Below are positions 54,406 through 64,000 of a stretch of 64,000 nt of DNA, one piece after another. A model generated the notes under the pieces. It was not told where the DNA came from. It worked only from the letters and a program-made list of their open reading frames with translations, and ran no database searches. The stretch is from Amblyomma americanum (taxonomy: Eukaryota > Arthropoda > Arachnida > Ixodida > Ixodidae): the NCBI RefSeq assembly GCF_052857255.1, contig NC_135505.1, positions 41,315,864 to 41,379,863 on the forward strand. Direction: 5' to 3'. Made by a program: the position numbers and the translations under genes. Within the stretch, counting starts at the first letter, position 1. Each line of letters starts with the position of its first letter.

Positions 54406-57400
54406 ATGGCTGGCGTCGAAGGTGCGGTTTGTTTGTTGCGGGTGGGCGACGATGGCCCTCGGCGAAAGTTGAAGCTGGCTGAGCGTAATCTACGAGGTCT
54501 GAAAGCCGCCATCAATGCCTGTGGTCTCCTGGCTGGAGAAGTTGATGTTGGCGTCGGCCGCTTTCAGGTAACTTTTTAACTTTTCAATGTGCAATGCATT
54601 AGCTGATAATTCGGTGACACGTATCTGTTAGTTTGTGTATATTCATCAAGGGTATTCAAAACCGCCAGTAAACGCTTTTTGCACGCTGTTTGTTGCTTTG
54701 TCATTGTGCGGACGTTAAATTTACTTAGCGTGAGTCAGGATGGAAGCTGATTGTACACGCACGACAAATCACGAAGAAACGGGAAGGAGCCCAAGATGGC
54801 AGGCGCGCTTGCTTCTTTTCCGGCGCATTGTTCGCTGATTGTGAAACGTAATGATTATAACTGGCGCAAGGGCACCAGAGTATGTGCATCATCTCGCAAG
54901 GACTGTTTTTGCTTTCCACCGATATTTCATGTGTGCCGTTTCGTGCAGTCGCAAAGACTTCGCACTGGCATGCATGGTCTCGTTTTGTTTGGTGGCGGCT
55001 TTGGGCCTAACCCCATGCGGCCTTGAGTTGCGGCCGGATTGAGACAAATCGGGCAGCAACTGTTGATATCTAGCTCACGAAAGAGGGCGATTCCACACTG
55101 AACAGCCAGATGTTATGAGTTGCGGCTAGATTATTCTCAATCCGGCCGCAACTCGGGGTCGCATGGGTAGTGCTTAAAGACGCCACAAAAAAAAAAAAAA
55201 ACGACACCATGCACGCCAATGCGCAAGTCTTCACGACTCGGCGTAAACTTCAAGTATACAATTATATATGTAATCGTGCACTTGAAGTGTACGCAGAGAA
55301 TTTTTGGATAGATAATTTTGCTCTTACAACTAAAAAATGTTGCGGAAAATGCCCCTTTAAAAGAGGCCCTGCTTCAATTGTATTATTGTTATGCTGTTGT
55401 GGCTAGCACTCCCCTTGCTCAGCTAGCTGCAAGGGGATTAATTGTGGCATCATGACATTTTCTTTGAAGGGCGTTTACCGCGTTCTAAAGTGGGTGTTTG
55501 AGTATATGTAGTAATGTCCGAGAACATTAATTATTTACTTATTTATTCATGTTACCTTCGAAGGTCCACAAAGGAAGGGTAGTTGGGCGGCGGGTATGGG
55601 CCTGTACGCTCGGTATTCATGATATTCTGAGGAATTGCTCCTCAAAAAATACCTAAAATGAAAATTCAACAGCGAGAGCTTCGGGCAATCGTGTTCAATA
55701 TTGAGTTGTATTGGCAAAAGAGCCTGTTGCAAGCTGGATTATTGTCACATCCGCCCGAAGAAAGTGCCAGGTAATATTTTTGCCATGCAGATTTCTGCGC
55801 ACGCAGCCGCTGCCCTACACCTCCCCATGGTGGGTCTTCGCTGCCTGGAATAAATTAACAATCAGTGCTTTCAGGGGCAGATTTGTAGCTACTTTTGGAG
55901 GTGGCAGGGGAAAATCGAGTTGAATGGGGGGGGGGGGGGGGTTGATTTGAGCAATGCGTTTCTTAAATTGCCTTTGTTGAAAAACGGGGCTTATCATGGT
56001 TTTCCCATAAAATGTCTTACTAAGGGGAACGAGGCAAGGAGCCCCTCCTCTAAAAAAAGAAGTCTTGTCGGGGTGTTTCGCATGCTACTGCTGGGACTGT
56101 CTTTACCTAAGTTCAGCAATAATGCACAGGGATGCTGTATTTTTTTTTGCTTGCATATTATTTTTTGTGTGCCTTCCTCTATTTCTGATTTCAGACGTTT
56201 AAAAAAGTACCAATCTCGTTTGCTTTTTTAGGCTGTTCTACATGTGGAGGTTTGCACCTTGGAGATGTTGAAGAGCCCAAAAAGCAAAGGGATTGGCATT
56301 TTTTCCAGTAGTGCACTGCTGAGCTGGAAAGAATTAATTTAGCCCACGGTAGTTGTATATATATATATATAATCAATGAGCAGAAAAGTATATCTGTTGT
56401 TTAGTATAGTAACGCACCATGTGAAAATATAAGACATGATTGATTTGATGTGCATATGGCTGTTAACCGAGTGTAATGGAATTAATTGTGGAGGTTTTAT
56501 TTTAGGTTAGAAAATAAGTTGGATTAAGTTTTCATACCTGACTTCATACATCCATTTCCCCACACACCAGCCCAACACTATGATGGAACATGTTCATGGC
56601 TGCATAGGGTAGAAGGATGCCTGCCACTTTGCAGCAGCCAAATTCTCCCCTGTTCCTCGACTTAGCAAACGTGGTTGCCAGGTGCATTGATTCATTTTGC
56701 ACTCCCCTTCAGGGAGCACTCGTGTTGCACATTTACTGTGTCATTGAGGTCAGAAAATGCACTTCACATATATTGCTCTGCTATTGAAAAGAAATGTGAG
56801 GTATGTGCCACTCACTAATATGGTTTTAGTCAAAAGTACAGATTAATTCTGAAGGTGAGTTAGTATTTTAGGCACTCTAGAAATTCAGCATAATTTCGCC
56901 GACTTGCAATCATACATAGTAGATGTACGGAATTGTGGGACTGTGCAACTACCAAAGTTTATTGTTCTTTTGTTTTTTTTCAATAAGCAGTTGACATCAA
57001 TGAGGCACCTCCATGGGTTCAAAGTTGATAAATCCAGCTATCAAAGGAGCTCTGCATTTTTTTAAGTTAATCTGCTGGTGCAGATTGGAGCAAAAACATG
57101 AAATGTGGCGACTTTTGCGTCTTGATTACTTTATAAGTATTTATTGTTGGGCTACTGAGAATGCATTGAGTGTGGTATGTAGTGCTAGGAAATCATACAA
57201 ATAATATTAAATGGAACAAATTTACTTTTTATCACGCACTCCTGTCCCATCACTTGTGTTGTTTTGTTTTCCTGGTGTCACACCATCATAAGTTAGCATT
57301 TATGTCGTTCAGCATAATTTCGCCAACTTGCAATGATACATAGTAGACGTATGGAAATGTGAGACTGTGCAGCTACCAAAGTCTATTATTCTTTTGTTTT

Positions 57401-60400
57401 GTTTTTTTTTCAATAAACAGTTGACATCAGTGAAGCACCTCCATGGGTTCAAATTTAAGGGGCAAAATTTAGGTTTTTAGTATCATGATGTCTTGCAGAG
57501 GCTGCTGAATATTAAAAAAGTGGAAAACTTGGAATGGTGCGTTTATTTTCTGATTCCAAAGAGAGGACCAATTTCATGTTTTAGAGTAATATAATAAAGA
57601 GAATCAGTAACAATGTTACATTTACACAGTATTGCTGAGCTTACAGTTTTGATCATCCTCTAGTGATTGATATGTTGTACCCGGTTTACAAACGTTCTCA
57701 AGTCATCCTTGTTTTTACATTCTGTGCAGCTCCTAGACAGATATTTCAGTGAGTATGTTGACCTCATGGATGATGATGATGATGTGCCTGACAAGGCTGT
57801 TGTTCGGGTTGTGGAGCAGCTTACTGGCACAAGGGTCACGACAGAGGAGGTATTTTATTAATGTATGTTGTTATTGTTATTTTTTTGCTGCACTGTGCAA
57901 TACAAGGGACATTTAGAATGACCAGTAGAACCCTTACCAAAACCAATGCACAAAGCTACAAAACTAAAGAACCAAGTCAGATGAAAGGAAAGGAAGTGTG
58001 AATAAAAGAAAGTTGGCTTGAAGCTGGAACCAATAATAACCCATGTCTGGTGTTATTATTTTGCAACAAAGGGATGAAAAACTGAAACTGCCATGCTAGC
58101 TGTCATATTTTATACAGTCCCACAAAAAACTAACTCTGCTCTAAAAGTACTCTGAAGACAGTGTGCGTGTTTGTCTTTAAAACGAAGATACTTTTGTGGT
58201 AGTATCAGTTTTCCAGCCTAACAGGTTCATGCCAGGAAAATTTAGCAGAGAAGTGTGGTCCTGAACAGTAATTACCATACATAGTCATTTTCTGCATGAC
58301 AGTGTGGCATGCCCAAACAAAATCTTGTCCTAATGTCTCTTAAATATTTCATCTTTTAGTGTGTTGTTTGGTCAAACTGGAAGCGAGCAGATGGAACTCT
58401 GGATGCATGTAGCATTATGATTGGCACTTATTTCCTTTTGCACGTATTTTACTCCTACGTTAACTGCACCACTGTGGCATAAGCCAAAATAAAAGTAACT
58501 AACTCCTGTTTTTTTAATGTATTTTTCAGGCAGGTACATCAAGTGCACCTAGCACAATGATGCCTAGAGTTCCTAGCCCTATCCCTATGACATCAAGTGT
58601 ACTCAGCCCTGCAGTCTTTGGAAGAGCCTCTCAACTTCATTTTAACAGAGATAAATCAGGGTTGCTTGATATCATGCTGCACTAAAAGAGGGAGGAAATA
58701 TCTGCTTTACCATGAAATGATTTTGCAGTGGAAAGTTTTTTTTCTGTGTTTCAGCCTGCAAGCAGACATTTATATGTTGTCCTGTTTGGGTTATGAACTT
58801 ATTGATTTGATTTTGGAAGGGCCCACATAATGAGGTTTCTAAGCAGTATTTCATTAATTAATGTGCATTGGCAAGGACCAGGGAAAAGTGAGGGATGGCA
58901 GCAACAGTGAAAATTGCTAATCATTTCCTTGAGAAGCTGAATAGAAGGCTTTTTTCTGAGAATACAACGCATGAAGAGCCTCCTACTACAAATGAAGCGC
59001 TCACGATCGCATCATCCGGAGGACAAAAAGCTGGGCAATTGGTTTGAATTGCCATGTACTAACAATACTGAAAATGCCAGACCAAGAAAGATGCAAGACA
59101 ATGCAGTGCTAATATAACTGAATCCTTTTTTTAGAAAGAACTGTTTTTATGTAAATGCTGCACATGGAAACGAGGGTAAGCAACGAATACTTCCAGAATT
59201 TAAAACGATGAAAATAAAATGGTTCAAACAGATACCAGTGGGACATTTTTACATACCCCAGCCCTTCAAGCAAACGAAGTGCCAAGATGGCAGGCAAAAC
59301 GCAGTCAGAGCCAATCAATCATGCCATGCAAGCACAAATTTCAGGGCTGCACTCGCATTTTTATGCAGGTTCACTGGAGCCTTTGTCATACACGGTTCCC
59401 CATCTTCCAGGATAAAAAATGCTTCTACCACTTCAAGTGACACTTGGTTCCGACTTCTGTATAGTACACTCATGCCTTTCAAATCATATTGACAACCCCT
59501 GCAGTCCCAGCATCGCAGAATGTGATTGGAGCAAGGCAGTTTGTCCATGGAATGCTGGTGTTCTTTGAGGTGTGTATTACACTATGCCCAGTTTGCCCTA
59601 CGTATGTTTTACCACAGGGAAGAGGAATTTTATACACTACATCTTTTCTGCATGGCAAAACCCCTTCGTGACGAATACTGCATTCGCTCCTGGTGTCATC
59701 CATATTGCTCTGTTGCATGACTGCTGGACTTATCCTTTTCACCTTACCTTCTGCTTTGAAAAATACTTGAACCTGATACCTATCGCCAATTTTCTTAAGT
59801 AGTTTGAAACCCTGTGAACAAGTGCGATGGCAGAAGATAGCTGAAAAAGGGTACGTACAGCGGTTGGCTAGCGGCTGAGCAATGTAGATGACGACACGAG
59901 GAGCAGGTGCAGTATTCGTCACAAAGTGGCTTTTTTTGCCATGCAGGGAAGGGGTAGTGTATGAAATTCCTCTTTGCTGTGACAACACATGCACAGGGCA
60001 AACTGGGTGTTGTGTAAGTACACACCTGCATTCCCTGGGCAAACTGCCTAGTTAGCTAATCACGTCATGCAGTGCTGGACCGCAGTGGTTGTCAACCAGA
60101 TTTGAAAAGCACATGGATACTGTACAGAAGTCAGAACCAAGTGTCACTTGATGTGGTAGAAGCATTTTCTATCCTGGTAGGTGTGAAACTGTGTATGGCA
60201 AAGGCTTCAGGGAACCTGCATAAGAATAGAGTGCAGCCCTGCAATCGGTTCTTGCAAGGCATAACTCACCGACCCTGACTGTGCATTTTTCCTGCAGTCT
60301 TCACTCTGTGATTACATTGATATCTGTTTAAACATTTTTATTGTCATCTTTCTAACTTCTGAGAGTGTTCAATGCTTATGCCGTTTTTCAACTGCAGCAT

Positions 60401-61219
60401 ATGAACATTTCTTTCTAAAGAAAGTTTCAGTTATTAGCCTGCGCTGTGTTGCCTTCCGTCTTCCTTGGTCTGTCACCTTTAGTGCTGTTACAGTATGGTA
60501 GATCGCATCATGCCTGCCAAGAACTTGATTCCCTCTACTCACTGTTTTGTTCTTCACACCATTCCACCGTGAATATCTTACCAAGATTTGTACAGAACAA
60601 TTTGAACACTGTCATTTTAAGAGGAGTGTCAGTTCTTTGTTGGTGTGAAATTTGTTTTGAGTCCACGGTTCTACTATATTCAATTAATGGGTCATTGGGC
60701 ACACTAAGCGTCTAGCAGGAAGGCATCACTGTTTTTCCAGCCATGATGCAATTGTTGACAAAGCGTTTCATTTTTTTCCCTGTATGTCTCTCATATCTTT
60801 CATTCTCAGTTCGCACAACTTTTTTCTCTAGGTGGTGGGTGGGGGGTGGGGGGGGGGGCTCTCTTTTTTGAAACTAAGATATATTAATTGCCTCCCTTTA
60901 GCCAAGAAGATGACGATGGGAAAAGTTTTTCCCTCCCAGAGTTCAGCTTTTTGCATGAAGGACAAGAAAGCCCAATTGGTTCCTATGCAATGAGAAGATT
61001 TGTTGATGCTGTGTACCAAGAGATGCTAAATCACATTGTAAGCATGACGGCGTTTTCTTCCGTTAGACTTTCAGTATTTTAATATGCATGTCCTAAAACT
61101 CATTTATATTGTTGGGAATCATATTTTGCACGTACCCTTCGAAAAATTTTTTCCAGAAAGTAGGACGTTCACTTGTGCAGCGCTACCCTCACCTAGCTGA
61201 TGCATGTGGTAGTGGACAT
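54406..61219 (+). CDS. SAMD3-like gene, 5 visible exons, 3' end beyond or missing
   Basis: Exons 54406-54567, 57730-57849, 58530-58660, 60902-61037 and 61157-61219 have consensus or acceptable GT..AG borders, and their phases agree. The start ATG (aagATGg) lies in a CpG-rich region. The product begins MAGVEGAVCLLRVGDDGPRR, then has an LLDRYFSEYVDLMDDDDD segment, a Ser/Pro-rich linker, and the family core FSLPEFSFLHEG...YAMRRFVDAVYQEM and LVQRYPHLADACGSG. That core resembles SAMD3-like proteins, which are multi-copy in ticks and fish and have no firm function. The exon expected next (DSW.. type) has its paralogue at 78-248 but is not visible before 64000. The donor of exon 3 (gttgct) is weak. 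Introns hold a MITE, Penelope fragments and a LINE. Confidence 0.55.
55012..55167. mobile_element. Small foldback MITE (156 bp)
   Basis: CCCATGCGGCCTTGAGTTGCGGCCGGATTGAGA at the left pairs with the inverted CCCATGCGACCCCGAGTTGCGGCCGGATTGAGA at the right, near-perfect over 33 bp. It has no coding capacity and lies in intron 1 of the SAMD3-like gene. Confidence 0.75.
55168..56883. other. SAMD3-like gene intron 1, left part
   Basis: No gene recognised. There is a G-run at 55926-55940 and a short TA repeat near 56357-56370. Confidence 0.35.
56884..57454 (+). repeat. Direct repeat pair (about 145 bp, 424 bp apart)
   Basis: 56884-57026 and 57308-57454 share ttcagcataatttcgcc.acttgcaat.atacatagta through ttgacatca.tga.gcacctccatgggttcaaa, about 90 percent alike by eye. 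It is an intronic local duplication. Confidence 0.8.
57850..58529. other. SAMD3-like gene intron 2
   Basis: No gene or repeat recognised. Confidence 0.35.
59250..60345. mobile_element. Inverted pair of Penelope-like fragments (GIY-YIG region)
   Basis: The - strand half (about 59796 down to 59270) encodes a linker (KLLKKIGDRYQVQVFFKAEG), a cysteine-bearing stretch, then VVYKIPLPCGKTYVGQTG (GIY-YIG start). A shift follows, then C..C.YDLK...LYRSRNQVSLEVVEAFFI. The + strand half (about 59797-60290) encodes the same order with more stops: VVYEIPLCC...GQTG, then LYRSQNQVSLDVVEAFSI. The axis lies near 59796. Penelope-like elements often leave such inverted partial copies. Both halves lack the RT core and are dead. 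They sit in intron 3 of the SAMD3-like gene. Confidence 0.75.
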
Positions 61220-61254
61220 GTGAGTATTTTGCGCTGCAACTTATGTGATTTTGT

Positions 61255-62300
61255 TTTAATGTGATACAAGCTGATGGCAGGGCAGCCTTGTTCTGTTTAT
61301 GCCCACGAGGGACATTACATGAGGGGTGGACTGAGAAGACAATTAGCATGAATACAGATGATGTTCGAGGGCGGTTTTGAACCTGCTGTAGTTTATGATG
61401 GTTGCCACTTCGGATGGAAGGTCATTCCAGTCTCCGACTGTTTTTAGAAAAAAGACAGGTGATATGTTTCGGTGCGGGCTTTCACAGGGTAGACGGTGTT
61501 AGGGTGACAATTACGGGAAATACGATGAGCACGTGTGATAGGAATAACTTTGTGATTAAAGGTATAGAAAAACTTATGATATAAGGAAAGACGGGCGACC
61601 ATGCAACGACAGGCCAATGTGGAGAGATTAAGCTGAGACTCTACTGCGGAAACGCCAGTGTGGTGTGAAAAATTAGAACAAACAAATCTTGCAGCGCGAT
61701 TCTGGACTGATTCGAGTGTGTCAATCAGGATAGCAAAGTTAGGATCATAGGCGGAGCATGAAAACTCCAATTTCGACCGTACAAATGTTAAGTAAGCAAG
61801 CAATTTTATGGAACGCGGTGCTAAGGCAATGTTACGGCGCAGGCACCCTAAAACTTGATTAGCTGAATTTGTTACATGGTTAACGTGTTGCGGCCAGGTT
61901 AGATTTTTACTTAAATGAATACCGAGATATAAGCATACTGATTTAATGGGAAGGTTGTTAATTTTATAAATTGCATCCTGGTGGTTGCGCCGGCGGTGGA
62001 ATGAAAGAAGGGAAGTTTTGGCAGAACTTAATGACGTTAGCCAGGTTTTACACCACTCTTGTACGCGTAGCAGGTCTTGGAGGATGGTAACGTCTGACTG
62101 GTTGACTATTGGGCGTTAGATGACACAATCGTCAGCAAATAGCCGTATGTTAGAAGTGATGTTAGAGGGCAAATCATTTATATAAATAAGAAATAGAAGG
62201 TGGCCTAAAACAGATCCTTGCGGAACGCCAGACAGAACAGGAGAAAGTGATGATGAATGGGAATGAAGTACAAGTAGACATCTAATTGCCAGAAATGTTC
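61255..62300 (-). mobile_element. 5'-truncated CR1/Jockey-like LINE with a single nonsense codon
   Basis: The - strand frame reads SGVPQGSVLGHLLFLIYINDLP (RT motif B) and RLFADDCVI (motif C, catalytic Asp pair), then a TAA at 62118-62116 where the family usually has Tyr. It remains open in the same frame to the C-terminus near 61380 (YLGIHLSKNLTW, LAYLTFVRSKLEF, VQNRAARFV, TVGDWNDLP). The region before motif B is lost by 5' truncation. The 3' UTR ends near 61255 with an ATTAAAAC-type tail. It is inserted antisense, just after the last visible exon of the SAMD3-like gene. Confidence 0.8.
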
Positions 62301-62560
62301 TGTAAATCCTGCAATTCTGTAAACAATTCCAGTCAAAAAGAACCATTGGATTCCAATTGGAAATTTCCAAATGTGTTTTCGACACCATTGGAAAATACCA
62401 ATTGGACTATTCCAATTGGCTGAAACCAACTTGAATATTCCAGTTGGCCGAAACCGATTGGACTATTCCAATTGGTAGACACCAACTGGTCCACTTAATG
62501 GCCGGTACTCACTGGGCTGCTCTGATTGTCGGGCACCAGATGGCTATTAAACAGTCAGGA
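62301..62560. repeat. Array of palindromic CCAATTGG motifs
   Basis: Between about 62340 and 62500 the palindrome CCAATTGG and close variants (CCAGTTGG, CCATTGG, CCAACTGG) recur, separated by AATATT/ACTATT and GAAACC/GACACC, with a rough period near 30 bp. The style recalls subterminal transposase-binding repeats of a DNA transposon. Confidence 0.7.
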
Positions 62561-63784
62561 GGCAAGCAGTCTACTAACTGTAGCAGTTTATTATAGGTAT
62601 TTGCATGAAAATACTTTCCCTACAATAATGCCCCATGGGCATGTAGGTATAAGAATGAATAAATAAATATTCATGAAACAAATCTTGTTGCAGCTCCTGG
62701 CAGGAAGGCTCCATTTCTTTTGCGAGCTCCCTGCAATCAAATAGAAGCACGACACAGATTGCATTACTCCAGAGAACCTACAGACCGAAAAGCAAATAAC
62801 AAGGAATAAGATTTAATGTGTGAACAAACAAACGAAATCCATTAAGCTGCACACTAAGATGCTCTTTGTGGAATCAAGTTAGGGATGAGCATTCAATGCA
62901 GTAACTGTTCTTGTCAGAAAGAAGATGGAATCAAAAACGATGGGAGCGGAGTGCGCAGCTTGGCCAGTTAGCAGGCTTTGTGACAGGAGTACGTGTGGCC
63001 GGTGTTTACAGTCAAATGCGCGGTCAGAAGAAAGGCGGCTCAAAACAAAAAAACGCGCTTTCGTAGCGGCGGAGGGGAACGCGCGCATCGAGTACGGTGT
63101 ATGAATAACATAGTGGAATCGAGTCACCCTGAAGGCGGCGCGGCATGCACGCCCCAGCGTGGTGTGGGGGTGGGAGTGGGGGGGGGGGGGGGGGGGTTGC
63201 CTCTTGTCCTCGACGTTGTCCCTGGCTGGGGCGCCACCGCCGCGGTGTGCAGGGAGCCGCGTTGGCTTCTGGGCGCACCCGGTGCGAGGTGATCGAAGAT
63301 GCTATGAGTTTCTTGCGCTCCTGAGATTGGTCAATTCCGCTTGCGCTGCTGGTGGCTAGTACTAGCCAAAACTGTGGCAGTGTTTGCTGCGCCCCACAAG
63401 TGTGGTTGTGGCTCTGGTACAGAGTCTCCTGCAGCAGCATATGTGCCAGGTCCATCAGCCGCTACTTCAGGCTCAAATGAGCTTTCCAATATATTTCCAT
63501 GCGAGAGATAATATGTATAAAGAGGGCTTGAAACAACGACGAAACGTGAACAGAAGCATTCAAAACTGTTGGTGATATAATAGGGCAGCATTCCACGCAA
63601 CAGAAGCTTCGAGATAAAGCACTTGCTCGCAAAGAAATTGAACAAATAACCCGCAAATTATTCTTTTTTTCAATGCTCTCTTGAGTGTTCTCTACGAAAA
63701 CCATATTTATGTTTACAGCCGCAAACCACCTTTTTTTGTGCCGTCACAAGAGCGTTACAACTGAAATGAGCCTCTGTCCGTTAA
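62561..63784. other. Spacer with a long G-run; no gene recognised
   Basis: 63161-63197 is a G-rich tract (tggggg, tggg, then about 19 G), a potential quadruplex or assembly-difficult site. The ORFs across it on both strands are composition effects. Confidence 0.4.
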
Positions 63785-64000
63785 CAGAGGTGGGCAACCT
63801 CTTGAGGCCAATCTCAGCCTCAAAATGACCTCAACCTCTCGCCGTGAGGTGAGGTTGAATCGTGGTCGGTGATCGTTCGAAATTTTGTGAGTTAGGTGTG
63901 CAAATCAGATCTCAACTTCACACGTGAGATGTAGGTTGAGTGAGGTCGACTTTCAGTGAAGTCGAAATTTTGATGTGGAGACTTTTTGCACTTTCCACGT
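63785..64000 (+). mobile_element. Possible left end of a hAT-like element (runs off the window)
   Basis: CAGAGGTGGGCAACCT at 63785 resembles the CAGAGGTGGGCAA termini common in hAT transposons. It is followed by repeated TGAGGTTGA/TCAACCTC motifs in both orientations, as in subterminal repeats. The right end and 8-bp duplication cannot be seen. Confidence 0.4.

Noticed and set aside
63024..63455. 143-codon - strand ORF with a proline run
   Set aside because: The proline run comes from the G-run on the + strand and no domain is present.
1..64000. CRISPR arrays, bacterial operons or prophage
   Set aside because: No regularly spaced repeats with unique spacers and no prokaryotic gene organisation; spliced genes and SINEs show a eukaryotic nuclear genome.

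Overview
The window reads as a repeat-dense piece of an animal nuclear genome, most likely a hard (ixodid) tick. The main reason is several copies of a tRNA-headed SINE that closely resembles the Ruka SINE described from Rhipicephalus, alongside Penelope-like elements, APE-type LINEs and very large intron-rich DNA transposons. Species cannot be named from the sequence. No bacterial-style operon, rRNA or free-standing tRNA gene was seen.

Left part (1-19.5 kb). The window opens inside the 3' half of a SAMD3-like gene copy on the + strand that carries an in-frame TAG, so it looks like a pseudogene. Next comes a near-perfect tandem duplication (two units of 2,959 bp, 931-6850) of a LINE/SINE chimera on the - strand. 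After it lie a Penelope GIY-YIG fragment, a few weak ORFs, a SINE with a clean target-site duplication, a decayed LINE, and several TIR or foldback DNA elements.

Centre (19.5-48.4 kb). A 26,492-bp DNA transposon (21750-48241) with 17-bp terminal inverted repeats, long subterminal repeat blocks and a 2-bp TG duplication is inserted inside a C2H2 zinc finger of a second, different EnSpm/CACTA-like transposase gene. The halves of that host transposase lie at 19531-21747 and 48242-48397, and they rejoin in frame when the insertion and one TG are removed. The inner transposon carries two divergent multi-exon genes with intact splice phases: a 4-exon EnSpm-like transposase (+, about 872 codons) and an 8-exon BEN-domain protein (-, about 402 codons). 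They share a 453-bp intergenic region. Later insertions (LINE, SINEs, pogo-like and TTAA-flanked elements) sit in the introns or the 3' flank. The pairing of transposase and BEN protein is the most interesting system in the window: a plausible two-gene giant transposon in which the BEN protein could be a DNA-binding or chromatin partner of the transposase.

Right part (48.5-64 kb). An internally deleted Ty3/Gypsy-like LTR element (48572-51811, 5-bp duplication) keeps gag and the integrase C-terminus but lacks protease, RT, RNase H and the integrase core. Beyond it, a SAMD3-like gene starts at 54406 and runs on the + strand with five phase-consistent exons. Its introns hold a foldback MITE, an inverted pair of Penelope fragments and an antisense CR1/Jockey-like LINE with a single nonsense codon. 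The window ends in what looks like the left end of a hAT-like element. Family names rest on recognition of motifs by eye; no database search was possible.
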